Shown here: positions 55,663-64,000 of the stretch, in pieces
Numbering within the stretch: position 1 is the stretch's first letter
Layout of the letters: every line of letters starts with the position of its first letter
Source: Paraburkholderia sediminicola
GTDB lineage: Bacteria > Pseudomonadota > Gammaproteobacteria > Burkholderiales > Burkholderiaceae
Length of the DNA: 64,000 nt
Assembly: GCF_902859805.1 (NCBI RefSeq)
Contig: NZ_CADIKC010000010.1
Coordinates: 124,001-188,000, forward strand
Reading direction: 5' to 3'
The notes under the pieces: model-generated
Told to the model about the DNA's origin: nothing
Database searches by the model: none
Seen by the model: only the letters and a program-made list of their open reading frames with translations
Program-made: the position numbers and the translations under genes

Positions 55663-57369
55663 TCAGCTCGCCGCGTGCTCGACGATCAATTGCACGCGCG
55701 ACACGCCATTCCACGTGTCGCTGGCCAACCGGTAAGCAACGGTGGTGCGCGCGGGCAGCGTGTCGGTGTGATTGAACCAGATCGCGTTGAAACGCTGGCG
55801 GCCACGCACCAGTTGCAATTTCAGATGCTTGTCCTTCACCAGCGCCTGCGAGGCAATGTCGAACTCGCCGGAAAACACCGGCGCCGGGAAGCCCTGGCCC
55901 CATACGGCAGCGTCGAGCATTTCGACGAATTGCGGCGTGAAATAGGCGTCTTCGAGTTCGCCGTCGGTTTCCACCGTGCGCGAGAGCGCTTCTTCGGAGA
56001 GCCATTCGCGGCCCACTGCCTCGAACGCGGCGGTGAAGCGCGGCACGTCGGCAGCAGCCATCGTCAGGCCCGCGGCCATTGCGTGGCCGCCGAATTTGAC
56101 GATCAGGCCCGGCTCGCGCTTCGAAATCAGATCGAGCGCGTCACGCAGATGGAAACCCGAGATCGAGCGGCCCGAGCCTTTGACGAGCTGGCCGCTGTCG
56201 TCGGCGAGCGCGAACGTGAACGACGGCCGGTGGAATTTCTCTTTCAACCGTCCGGCGACGATGCCGATCACGCCCTGGTGCCAACTCGGATTGAACAGCG
56301 TGATGGTGGTCGCGCCCTCAGGATCGATCGCCGAGAGGTCTTCGAGCGCCTGCTGCTGCATGCCGGCTTCGATTTCGCGACGCTCGCGGTTCATGGTGTC
56401 GAGCTGCTGCGCGAGATCCCATGCGCGGCCGATGTCGTCGGTGGTCAGGCATTCGATGCCGAGCGACATGTCCGACAGACGGCCGGCCGCGTTCAGGCGC
56501 GGCCCGAGCGCGAAACCGAGGTCGAAACCCGACGCGCTGCGGGCGTCGCGCGCGGCGGCGCGAAAGAGGGCGGCAATGCCCGGCTGCATCTTGCCCTTGC
56601 GGATCCGCTGCAGACCTTGCGCGACCAGCACGCGGTTATTGCCGTCGAGCTTGACCACGTCGGCGACGGTGCCGAGCGCGACCAGATCGAGCAGGCCGTC
56701 CAGACGCGGTTCGGGGAAATCGTCGTTGAAGGCGCCGCGGCGGCGCAATTCCGCGCGCAACGCCAGCAGCACATAAAACATCACGCCGACACCCGCGATG
56801 CACTTGCTCGGGAACGTGCAGCCCGGCTGGTTCGGATTGACGATCGCGCGGGCCGCGGGCAGTTCGTCCCCGGGCAGGTGGTGATCGGTGACCAGCACGT
56901 CGATGCCGAGCGCATTGGCTGCTTCCACGCCGTCGACGCTGGCGATTCCGTTGTCGACCGTAATCAGCAGTTCCGGCTTGCCCGACGCACTGCGGGCGGC
57001 CAGCGCGACGATCTCAGGCGTCAGGCCATAGCCGTATTCAAAGCGGTTTGGCACCAGATACTCGATCTGGCCGCCGAACATGCGCAAGCCGCGCACCGCG
57101 ACTGCGCAGGCGGTGGCGCCGTCACAGTCGTAGTCGGCGACCACCAGCATGCGGCGCTTGTTCTGGATCGCGTCGGCGAGCAGCGCGGCGGCGTTTTCGC
57201 AGCCTTTGAGCCCGGCGGGCGGCACGAGCCGCGCGAGACCGGTTTCGATTTCATCGGGCATGCACACGCCGCGCGCGGCGTACAGACGCGCGAGCACCGG
57301 ATGCAGGCCGTGGCGGGTGAGGATTTCGGCGTCGACAGGTGAAGCGGCGCGCGTAACGATTCTAGTCAT
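55663..57369 (-). CDS. recJ: Single-stranded-DNA-specific exonuclease RecJ
   Basis: RecJ is a 5'-3' exonuclease for single-stranded DNA used in recombination and mismatch repair. The 568-residue protein has the DHH motifs: D79-Y-D-C-D83 (VADYDCDGATACAV), VDNGIASVDGVEAAN, VTDHHLPGDELPAA, and the C-terminal DHHA1 signature GGHAMAAGLTMA. The OB domain ends near the C-terminus. All expected acidic residues are visible by eye. The RpfE-type gene ends 40 bp upstream on the same strand, and prfB follows downstream. Confidence 0.95.
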   Translation of the reverse strand: MTRIVTRAASPVDAEILTRHGLHPVLARLYAARGVCMPDEIETGLARLVPPAGLKGCENAAALLADAIQNKRRMLVVADYDCDGATACAVAVRGLRMFGGQIEYLVPNRFEYGYGLTPEIVALAARSASGKPELLITVDNGIASVDGVEAANALGIDVLVTDHHLPGDELPAARAIVNPNQPGCTFPSKCIAGVGVMFYVLLALRAELRRRGAFNDDFPEPRLDGLLDLVALGTVADVVKLDGNNRVLVAQGLQRIRKGKMQPGIAALFRAAARDARSASGFDLGFALGPRLNAAGRLSDMSLGIECLTTDDIGRAWDLAQQLDTMNRERREIEAGMQQQALEDLSAIDPEGATTITLFNPSWHQGVIGIVAGRLKEKFHRPSFTFALADDSGQLVKGSGRSISGFHLRDALDLISKREPGLIVKFGGHAMAAGLTMAAADVPRFTAAFEAVGREWLSEEALSRTVETDGELEDAYFTPQFVEMLDAAVWGQGFPAPVFSGEFDIASQALVKDKHLKLQLVRGRQRFNAIWFNHTDTLPARTTVAYRLASDTWNGVSRVQLIVEHAAS

Positions 57370-57409
57370 TCGGAAAGGCCGTGGATCGTTCGATAGGTCA
57401 TTCGAAGGG

Positions 57410-58555
57410 TCATTCGATGAAGAGCGAGGCGAGCACGCGCCGCCGCCAGAATTTACGCAGATCGCCGCGCGTGATCGTGAGCGTCACCGAGCCGGTGTCG
57501 CCACACAGCGTCAGGGCGAGTTCGTTTAACTGGCCGGACTGCAGCGCTTGCAATGCAGGCTCGAACCAGTCAATTTGCAATGCGGCGAAGGCGTCGTTCC
57601 AGCGCGCCCAGTCCTGCTCGATATAGGGCGCGGAGAAAGGATCGAGTTCGACCAGCGTGGCGCCGTTGGCCTGTGTGTCGGCGGACGCGCCACCCGACGT
57701 GTTGCCAGAGGCGCCGTTCGCCGAAGTAGCGGCCTGGAACGCCGCAAACGACGCCGGCGGCGCCGCGGTCTGGATGCCAGACGTCATGGCGAGGCCGCGC
57801 GTCGCCGCCGCGTCGGAGAACACTCGCGCGAACGGGCTGCTGACCGGTTGCGCCGCGCCTTGTGCGTGAAACCAGATCGAGTTGACAGCCGGCAGGCCAC
57901 GCGCCTCGCGCGCTTCATTGACGGGGTGCTCGAACCACGCCATCTGCACTTCGTTCTGCAGCTTCATCCAGGCGCGCGAACGGTCGCCGGAGTGGGCTTC
58001 ATGCGGCAGCCAGATTTCGATGTTGCGACCGCTTGCGCGCAATGGCGACGCTCCGGCCAGCGTGCCGAAGCCGTCGCCCGACAGGTACCAGCGTGCGGGC
58101 TTCGGCGCTTCGATGCGCACGCCGAGTTCCTCGATCAACGGCCGGGCGATTGCCAGCAGCACGCTGGCTTCATCGTCGGACAGTTCGAGCGAGGCCGGAT
58201 CGATCAGCACCAGATGGTCGTGCGCGATACGCACGTGCACCGGCTGCACGCAGGCCCACGTGGCGTTGCCGGGCTCGCCGCCATCGGCGCGCAGCATGTA
58301 AGGGGCAAGCGGCGCTTCGTCCGCGGCCGCCGCGCCGCTCGGCAGCGCGCCGAACTGGCGCGCCACCCAGCGCTCGTGCGGCAGCGTGCGCTGAAAATCC
58401 TCGCCGACCACCCGCTCGACCAGCGTCGCGCGGGCGATCAGCCGGTCGAGGGCCGGACTCTGGATGTCGTGCAGGGCGGTGGAGGCGTCCGCTGCGGCGG
58501 GCAGCGCGAAGGGCAGGAGAAGATGAAGACGGTTGGCGTGCATGATGCTGCGCAT
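57410..58555 (-). CDS. RpfE-type conserved protein of unknown function
   Basis: The 381-residue protein has no signal peptide or membrane segment. It resembles the RpfE family (uncharacterised regulatory protein) found beside recJ, prfB and lysS in Xanthomonas. Visible landmarks are LHLLLPFALP at the start, APYMLRADGGEPGNATWACV, PVHVRIAHDHLVLIDPASLE and KLQNEVQMAWFEHPVNEAR. A Ser/Gly/Ala-rich insert covers about 270-300. The gene order rpfE-recJ-prfB-lysS supports the name, but no biochemical role is known. The annotation is by synteny and motif memory; it could also be an unrelated conserved hypothetical protein. Confidence 0.65.
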   Translation of the reverse strand: MRSIMHANRLHLLLPFALPAAADASTALHDIQSPALDRLIARATLVERVVGEDFQRTLPHERWVARQFGALPSGAAAADEAPLAPYMLRADGGEPGNATWACVQPVHVRIAHDHLVLIDPASLELSDDEASVLLAIARPLIEELGVRIEAPKPARWYLSGDGFGTLAGASPLRASGRNIEIWLPHEAHSGDRSRAWMKLQNEVQMAWFEHPVNEAREARGLPAVNSIWFHAQGAAQPVSSPFARVFSDAAATRGLAMTSGIQTAAPPASFAAFQAATSANGASGNTSGGASADTQANGATLVELDPFSAPYIEQDWARWNDAFAALQIDWFEPALQALQSGQLNELALTLCGDTGSVTLTITRGDLRKFWRRRVLASLFIE

Positions 58556-58674
58556 TGTAGGGCAAAGAGTGCGAGTATTCAGACCATATCGGCGGATTCG
58601 GGCACCCCATCCGGGCCCCGCCGATGGCAGCAGCCGCGCGCGGCGGCACCGCGCCCATGACGAGGGAGACCGAC

Positions 58675-58920
58675 ATGTCGCGTGAACTGAAAACCGAGCA
58701 GGAACTGCTTGGATTGGTCGTGCAGGCGCTCGACGCCAATCCGGCCACGGCCGGCTGGATCCCGACCGGTTTCCACGAGACCGTCGAGGACGAGGACGGC
58801 TGCAACTGGGATATCACCCATCTGCATCGCGATCGTAAGGATGCGGAAGTGCGCGACGTTGCGGCCAGCGAAGCGGCCGGGATCATCAATGGTCTGAGGA
58901 GTCGCTACAACTTGCGCTAG
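58675..58920 (+). CDS. Small conserved hypothetical protein
   Basis: The 81-residue frame starts at ATG 58675 (MSRELKTEQELLGLVVQALD) behind GAGGGAGAC, a good ribosome site. An upstream ATG in the same frame at 58624 is less supported. The protein has no membrane segment. Its middle (TVEDEDGCNWDITHLHRDRK) is acidic with one Cys. It is divergent from the RpfE-type gene. No family is recognised. Confidence 0.65.
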   Translation: MSRELKTEQELLGLVVQALDANPATAGWIPTGFHETVEDEDGCNWDITHLHRDRKDAEVRDVAASEAAGIINGLRSRYNLR

Positions 58921-59305
58921 GGCGCGGGCCGCTCGAGGCGGCGGGCGGGCCCGCTGTCGCCGCGAACGTGATGCTCGATGCGTGGTGCTCGATGCCGCCG
59001 GCAGGCCGTTGCGTTCGCCGTGAGCCCCGCGTGCAAGGCCTTTGCGCGTGTTCGCGGCATTGTATGGCAAACTTCGCGCTTGATTGACGGTAGTGGCGGC
59101 AGGGACGGGGCAATGGCTCCGGTGGCGCGGGGGTTGCCTGGGCTACAGGAGCGCACCGGAACGTCATACCGGAACCATCCGGGTTGCCGCGACACCAATG
59201 ATCACGACGCTCGGGGCCGCATGACAGGTGTGACAGCCACAAGCTGCCGCCGCCATGCGCGGCAAAAGGCCCGTGAGCAGACGAAGAACGCAGAAAAGGA
59301 TTCGC
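58921..59305. other. Intergenic region before lolC
   Basis: This 385-bp GC-rich gap contains no clear terminator after the small gene and no obvious promoter for lolC. Short open frames here look random. Confidence 0.35.
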
Positions 59306-60559
59306 TTGAAATTTCCCTACGAATGGCAGATTGGCTGGCGCTACACCCGCGCCGGCAAACGCACGACCGGCAACGGCTTCATTTCCTTCATCGCGCTCGT
59401 GTCGATGTCGGGCATCGCGCTCGGCGTCGCGGCGCTGATCGTCGTGTTGTCCGTGATGAACGGCTTCCAGAAAGAGGTGCGCGACCGGATGCTGTCGGTG
59501 CTCGCGCACGTCGAAATTTTTTCGCCGACCGGTTCGATGCCCAACTGGCAATTGACCGCCCAGGAAGCGCGCCAGAACAAGGAAGTGATCGGCGCGGCGC
59601 CGTATGTCGAAGCGCAGGCGCTGCTCACGCGCCAGGACGCCGTGAGCGGCGTGGCGCTGCGCGGTGTCGAACCCTCGCTCGAGCCCGAAGTATCCGACAT
59701 CGGCAAGGAGATGAAGGGCGGCAAGCTGACCGACCTCGTGCCGGGCGACTTCGGCATCGTGCTGGGCGCGGACCTCGCCACCAATCTTGGCGTGACGGTC
59801 AACGACAAGATCACGCTGGTCGCGCCCGAAGGCACCATCACGCCCGCCGGCATGCTGCCACGGCTGAAACAGTTCACGGTGGTGGGCATCTTCGAGTCGG
59901 GGCATTACGAATATGACAGCACGCTCGCGCTGATCAACATCAAGGACGCGCAGGCGCTGTTCCGGTTAGCAGCGCCAACCGGCGTGCGGCTGCGCCTGAC
60001 CGACATGCAGCGGGCGCCGGAGGTCGCGCATCAACTGGCGCGCAGCCTCTCCGGCGATTTGTATATTCGCGACTGGACCCAGCAGAACAAGACCTGGTTC
60101 TCGGCGGTGCAGATCGAAAAACGCATGATGTTCATCATCCTCACGCTGATCATCGCGGTGGCGGCGTTCAATCTGGTGTCGTCGCTGGTGATGACGGTGA
60201 CCAACAAGCAGGCCGACATCGCGATTCTTCGCACGCTCGGCGCGCAGCCCGGCTCGATCATGAAGATTTTCGTGGTGCAGGGCGTGACGATCGGCTTTAT
60301 CGGCACGGCGACCGGGGTCGCGCTCGGCTGTCTGATTGCGTGGAGCATTCCATGGCTCGTGCCGATGATCGAACATCTGCTCGGCGTGCAGTTCCTGCCG
60401 CCGTCCGTGTATTTCATCAGCGAACTGCCGTCTGAACTGATTCCCGCCGACGTGGCGCGGATCGGCATCATCGCGTTCCTGATGTCAGCGCTGGCGACCC
60501 TTTATCCGAGCTGGCGTGGTGCGAAAGTCCGTCCTGCGGAGGCACTGCGCTATGAATGA
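59306..60559 (+). CDS. lolC: Lipoprotein-releasing ABC transporter permease LolC/LolE
   Basis: LolC/E with LolD releases outer-membrane lipoproteins from the inner membrane to LolA. The 417-residue protein starts at TTG 59306 (LKFPYEWQIGWRYTRAGKRT), chosen because AAAGGA lies just upstream and the family begins here. The first membrane helix (about 22-50, SFIALVSMSGIALGVAALIV-like) is followed by a large periplasmic domain. Three C-terminal helices (about 270-295, 315-350 and 380-400) include LGAQPGSIMKIFVVQG. The end overlaps lolD by 8 bp. A single permease gene is present, so it probably acts as a homodimer (LolF-type). Confidence 0.93.
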   Translation: MKFPYEWQIGWRYTRAGKRTTGNGFISFIALVSMSGIALGVAALIVVLSVMNGFQKEVRDRMLSVLAHVEIFSPTGSMPNWQLTAQEARQNKEVIGAAPYVEAQALLTRQDAVSGVALRGVEPSLEPEVSDIGKEMKGGKLTDLVPGDFGIVLGADLATNLGVTVNDKITLVAPEGTITPAGMLPRLKQFTVVGIFESGHYEYDSTLALINIKDAQALFRLAAPTGVRLRLTDMQRAPEVAHQLARSLSGDLYIRDWTQQNKTWFSAVQIEKRMMFIILTLIIAVAAFNLVSSLVMTVTNKQADIAILRTLGAQPGSIMKIFVVQGVTIGFIGTATGVALGCLIAWSIPWLVPMIEHLLGVQFLPPSVYFISELPSELIPADVARIGIIAFLMSALATLYPSWRGAKVRPAEALRYE

Positions 60560-61295
60560 CCGTTCCACTAGCCTGTCCATGGCCGATCAAAATACCGCGC
60601 TGCATCCCTATGTGCTGGAAGCGACCGGCATTTCGAAGTCGTTCGTGCAGGGCGGCCTCAATGTGCAGGTGCTCAACAACGCGCAACTGAGCGTGCGGCG
60701 CGGCGAAAAGCTGGCGATCGTCGGCGCGTCGGGATCCGGCAAGAGCACGCTGTTGCACGTGCTCGGCGGTCTCGACGATCCGAGCGCGGGCCATGTTTCG
60801 GTGATGGGCAAGCCTTTTACGAAGCTCTCCGAGCGCGAGCGCAACGACCTGCGCAATCGCGCACTGGGTTTCGTGTATCAGTTCCACCATCTGCTGCCCG
60901 AATTCACCGCGCTCGACAACGTCGCCATGCCGTTGCGGATTCGACGCATGACGACCGAAGCCGCACGGCGCGAAGCGCTCGCGGTGCTGGAGCGCGTCGG
61001 CATGGGGCATCGGGCGAAGCATCGTCCGGGTGAGCTGTCGGGCGGCGAGCGTCAACGTGTCGCGATTGCGCGGGCGCTGGTGACGAAGCCCGCTTGTGTA
61101 CTCGCCGACGAACCTACCGGCAATCTGGACGGCGGCACCGCCGACACCGTGTTCAACCTGATGCTCGAACTGTCGCAAACGCTCGACACCAGCTTCGTGA
61201 TCGTCACGCACGATCCGGAACTCGCCGGACGTTGCGACCGGATCATGCGCTTGCGCGACGGCGTATTGCACGAAGAGCCGCCGGTGCCGGTTTAA
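60552..61295 (+). CDS. lolD: Lipoprotein-releasing ABC transporter ATPase LolD
   Basis: LolD is the ATPase that powers lipoprotein release. The 247-residue protein (ATG 60552, overlapping lolC by 8 bp) has Walker A G58-A-S-G-S-G-K-S-T66, the signature LSGGERQRVAIARAL, Walker B CVLADEPTGNLD, and the H-loop in VTHDPELA. The start region MNDRSTSLSMADQNTALHPY is longer than E. coli LolD. tatD follows by 56 bp. Translational coupling with lolC is likely. Confidence 0.96.
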   Translation: MNDRSTSLSMADQNTALHPYVLEATGISKSFVQGGLNVQVLNNAQLSVRRGEKLAIVGASGSGKSTLLHVLGGLDDPSAGHVSVMGKPFTKLSERERNDLRNRALGFVYQFHHLLPEFTALDNVAMPLRIRRMTTEAARREALAVLERVGMGHRAKHRPGELSGGERQRVAIARALVTKPACVLADEPTGNLDGGTADTVFNLMLELSQTLDTSFVIVTHDPELAGRCDRIMRLRDGVLHEEPPVPV

Positions 61296-61351
61296 GCACC
61301 GCGCGGAACGTGAGCGATGCTCCGCCACCTCCGTCACTAACGAGGCGCGCC

Positions 61352-62140
61352 ATGTGGATCGATACGCACTGCCATCTCGACGCTTCGGAATTCAACGCCG
61401 ATCGCGACGAAGTCGCCGAGGCGGCGCATCGAGCGGGCGTAGGGCGTATCGTGATTCCTGCGATCGGTCGCGAGAACTTCACGACAGTGCGTGAACTCGC
61501 GCATCGCGTCGATGGTGGCGCGTATGCGCTGGGCATCCATCCGCTCTTCACGCCGGGTGCTGAGGAGCGCGATCTCGACTTGCTGCGCATGGAAATCGAG
61601 GCGAGTCTCGACGATCCGCTGTTCGTTGGTATTGGCGAGATCGGCCTCGATTATTTTGTCGAAGGTCTCGACGATGCGCGCCAGCAGTTTTTCTACAACG
61701 GTCAACTTCAACTGGCGCGCGAATTCGATCTGCCGGTGATTTGCCACGTCCGCAAATCGCAGGACCAGGTGATCAAAGGGCTGCGGCGGCATCAGATTCA
61801 TCGCGGCATCGCACACGCTTTCAACGGTAGCTTCCAGCAGGCTCAGGCGTATATCGACCAGGGCATGCATCTCGGTTTCGGCGGCAATCTGACCTTCGAG
61901 CGGGCGCGGCAAATCCGCCGCCTTGCGGAGCAATTGCCGTTCGACGCGCTGGTCGTCGAGACCGACGCGCCGGACATCGCTCCTTCCTGGATGTACAAGC
62001 AGCGCAACTCGCCGGATCAGATTCCGGCCATCGGCGCGGGTCTCGCACAACTGCGCGGCATGACCGCCGACGAAGCCGCCCTAGGCACAACGGCTAACGC
62101 GCTCGCCGCGCTGCCGCGGCTCGCACTTTCCTCTGCATAA
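61352..62140 (+). CDS. tatD: TatD family metal-dependent deoxyribonuclease
   Basis: TatD-family enzymes are metal-dependent 3'-5' DNases or hydrolases. The 262-residue protein starts MWIDTHCHLDASEFNADRDE (ATG 61352; ribosome site GAGGCG), with the TIM-barrel metal-binding His-x-His in THCHLD. Other ligands lie in IGEIGLDYF, VICHVRKSQD, GIAHAFNGS and the final VVETDAPDIAPSW. All expected motifs are present. It lies between lolD and comEC on the same strand. Its exact family (TatD or YjjV-like) is not decided here. Confidence 0.93.
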   Translation: MWIDTHCHLDASEFNADRDEVAEAAHRAGVGRIVIPAIGRENFTTVRELAHRVDGGAYALGIHPLFTPGAEERDLDLLRMEIEASLDDPLFVGIGEIGLDYFVEGLDDARQQFFYNGQLQLAREFDLPVICHVRKSQDQVIKGLRRHQIHRGIAHAFNGSFQQAQAYIDQGMHLGFGGNLTFERARQIRRLAEQLPFDALVVETDAPDIAPSWMYKQRNSPDQIPAIGAGLAQLRGMTADEAALGTTANALAALPRLALSSA

Positions 62141-62261
62141 TTGAACGCGATGGTTTGAGTGATTCGCGCCGGGCGGAACACATGCCTGGCGGGCTTGCTG
62201 ACGCCTGCTCGCTGTGCGTTGCGCCGTCCGGCGATGGCTCGGCGGAAGGGGCGGAGGGTGG

Positions 62262-64000
62262 ATGCGGGCATGGTGGTGCGGGTTTGCGTTGGGTGTGGTC
62301 TGGTTGCAGCGGCAGGCGGCGTTGCCGGATTGGGGTGGGTGGTGCGTGCTCGTGCTGCTTGGGTGCATTGCGATTCCCGTTGCGGTATGGGGATTGCGCC
62401 GTGGTTCTTCGAGCGAAGGGGACGGTGGCTCTTCGAGCGGGTTGCGCTGCAGTGCTTCTGTGATCGCGGACCCGCGTGCGGCGGTTGCAAATTCGCGCGT
62501 GAGCCATGTCTTGTTCTGCGCACGCTTGCGTTCGAGCGTCGGCTGGGGCGCGGTGTGGGTCGCGGCCTTATGTGTGGGCTTCGGCTACGCCGCCTGGCGC
62601 GCCGAGTCCCGGCTCGCAGTGAGCTTGCCGAGCGCCTGGGAAGGCCGCGATATCGATGTCGTCGGCAGTATCAAGGGTCTGCCGTCACGCGATGAAAAGG
62701 GCACACGTTTTCTCTTCGCAGTCGAGTCGGCGGATGCGCAGATCACCGCATTTCCACGTGTGATTCAGCTGTCGTGGATTGCGGAAGATGCGCCTGCGCC
62801 GTTGCTCGAACCAGGCGAACGCTGGCGGTTGACCGTGCGGCTCAAACGCCCGCACGGCAATTCAAACTTCGGCGTGCGCGATGCCGAAGCCAGCTTGCTG
62901 GCGCGCAATGTGCGCGCCACCGGCTATGTGAGCGCACCGGCTCACGCCGTGCGTTTGCCGGGCAGCGCACCTGGCGTAGGCGTGACGGTCGATCGCTGGC
63001 GCGCAGCACTGCGGGCGCGCATCGGCACGGTGCTCGCCGATGCGCCACATCGTGGGATCGTGGTGGCGCTCGCCATCGGCGCACAGGACGAAGTCAGCGC
63101 GGCCGACTGGCTGTTAATGCGTGGCACCGGCACCAGTCACCTTGTGGCGATTTCGGGCCTGCATATTGGCTTTGTCGCGGGTCTGGCGGCGTGGCTTGCC
63201 GGTGCGGTGTGGCGGCGCTCGGGGTTTATCGGTCGCAACTGGCCGTTGCTGCTGCCCGCGCAGGTTGTCGCGGTGGCAGGCGGCGCGTCGTTCGCGGGGC
63301 TGCATGCGGCGTTGGCCGGTTTCAACGTGCCGGCGCAGCGTGCGCTTTGGATGGCCGGTGTCGTTGCGCTCGCGTTTATCAGCGGACGCAACGTCGCGCG
63401 ATCGGTGGTGCTGGCGTGGGCGTTGGGATTGGTGCTGCTGATCGATCCGTGGGCGGTTGTGTCGGCGGGATTCTGGCTGTCGTTCTGCGCGGTGGCGGCG
63501 ATTCTGTTCGCAATGTCGGGACGGCCTCGTGTGCAGGATCATGAGCAGCGCCGTGATGAGGAGGGTGAAGGCGCTGTGACGCCGACAAGACTCTCGCGCC
63601 TGTGGTCCGGCTCGTGTCGTCGCGTTCGCGCTTTCGTTGAGCGCTTGCGCAGCGCCGCGCATGTGCAGTTCGCGGTGACGGTCGCGCTTGCGCCGCTCAC
63701 TGTTTACTGGTTCGCTCAGATTCCGCTGATCGGCCCGCTCGCGAATGCCTTCGCGATTCCGTGGGTAAGTCTGCTGGTGACGCCGGCAGTTTTGGCGGGC
63801 GTCGCGTTACCCGCGCCATTCGACGCCTACGCCTTTCGCGCGGCGCACACCTTGCTCGATCTGCTCGCCGCGGGCTTGCAGTTGCTGTCCGGCCCGGCAT
63901 GGACGCTCTGGCGATTGCCGCAACCGGACGCATGGACGCTTGCCGCGGCGGCGGTCGGGGTTCTCTGGTGTCTGGCGCCGCGCGGTTGGCCGCTGCGCTG
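62262..64000 (+). CDS. comEC: DNA internalisation protein ComEC/Rec2 (partial, cut by window end)
   Basis: ComEC forms the inner-membrane channel for DNA uptake. The frame is open from ATG 62262 (MRAWWCGFALGVVWLQRQAA) to the right edge without a stop (579 codons). The N-terminal membrane helices are followed by an OB-like part (SLPSAWEGRDIDVVGSIKGL, with ERWRLTVRLKRPHGNSNFGV). The core competence domain has MRGTGTSHLVAISGLHIGF, with GLHIGF as the family mark, and FNVPAQRALWMAG. Several more hydrophobic segments follow. The metallo-beta-lactamase-like C-terminus lies outside the window. The ribosome site GGCGGAGGGTGG sits close to the ATG. Confidence 0.93.
   Translation, partial: MRAWWCGFALGVVWLQRQAALPDWGGWCVLVLLGCIAIPVAVWGLRRGSSSEGDGGSSSGLRCSASVIADPRAAVANSRVSHVLFCARLRSSVGWGAVWVAALCVGFGYAAWRAESRLAVSLPSAWEGRDIDVVGSIKGLPSRDEKGTRFLFAVESADAQITAFPRVIQLSWIAEDAPAPLLEPGERWRLTVRLKRPHGNSNFGVRDAEASLLARNVRATGYVSAPAHAVRLPGSAPGVGVTVDRWRAALRARIGTVLADAPHRGIVVALAIGAQDEVSAADWLLMRGTGTSHLVAISGLHIGFVAGLAAWLAGAVWRRSGFIGRNWPLLLPAQVVAVAGGASFAGLHAALAGFNVPAQRALWMAGVVALAFISGRNVARSVVLAWALGLVLLIDPWAVVSAGFWLSFCAVAAILFAMSGRPRVQDHEQRRDEEGEGAVTPTRLSRLWSGSCRRVRAFVERLRSAAHVQFAVTVALAPLTVYWFAQIPLIGPLANAFAIPWVSLLVTPAVLAGVALPAPFDAYAFRAAHTLLDLLAAGLQLLSGPAWTLWRLPQPDAWTLAAAAVGVLWCLAPRGWPLR

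Overview
The window is a stretch of high-GC chromosome from a beta-proteobacterium, most likely Paraburkholderia or a close Burkholderia relative. The evidence is the gene set: a betaproteobacterial isc operon, a phasin with PhaR-like promoter sites, E3 with its own lipoyl domain, NtrBC beside glnA, the linkage rpfE-recJ-prfB-lysS, and lolC-lolD-tatD-comEC. The genus call comes from recognising protein families and synteny by eye, not from a database search. Almost all of the window is core chromosome. There are no insertion sequences, prophage genes, CRISPR arrays, secretion clusters or rRNA genes. Both ends cut genes: hrpA on the left and comEC on the right.

Layout. 1-8.4 kb: end of hrpA, a large trimeric autotransporter adhesin with three 390-bp tandem repeats, a secreted YVTN beta-propeller, a di-iron fatty acid hydroxylase family membrane protein, an EI24 membrane protein, a CinA-like protein and a rhodanese. 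8.4-13.2 kb: glnA with a sigma-54 promoter and upstream NtrC-like sites, then ntrB-ntrC. 13.4-24 kb: an S9 oligopeptidase, exonuclease III, initiator tRNA-Met, an Asp/Glu-type racemase, a CodA-like deaminase carrying Cys at the position of E. coli Asp314, oligopeptidase A, an acyltransferase and folD. 24-30 kb: the exported DUF3300-DUF2950 pair and a FixLJ-like two-component system. 30.5-37 kb: pyruvate dehydrogenase complex aceE-aceF-lpdA. 37-44.5 kb: phasin, D,D-endopeptidase, an IclR regulator divergent from lutA-lutB, and a small lipoprotein. 44.6-51.5 kb: a low-molecular-weight phosphatase, then iscR-iscS-iscU-iscA-hscB-hscA-fdx-iscX. 51.6-58.6 kb (minus strand): a glycine-zipper protein, then rpfE-recJ-prfB-lysS read right to left; prfB keeps its programmed frameshift. 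58.7-64 kb: a small protein, lolC-lolD-tatD and the start of comEC.

How parts work together. NtrB/NtrC should control glnA through the sigma-54 promoter. IscR should repress the isc operon through two 25-bp operators over its own promoter, and a hairpin terminator between iscA and hscB may separate scaffold genes from chaperone genes. The IclR protein probably controls lutAB through a palindrome in the divergent gap. The three pyruvate dehydrogenase genes carry three lipoyl domains in total. No clearly new multi-gene system was found. The items most worth testing are the CodA variant (candidate 5-methylcytosine deaminase), the uncharacterised DUF3300-DUF2950 exported pair, lutAB without lutC, and the terminator inside the isc operon.
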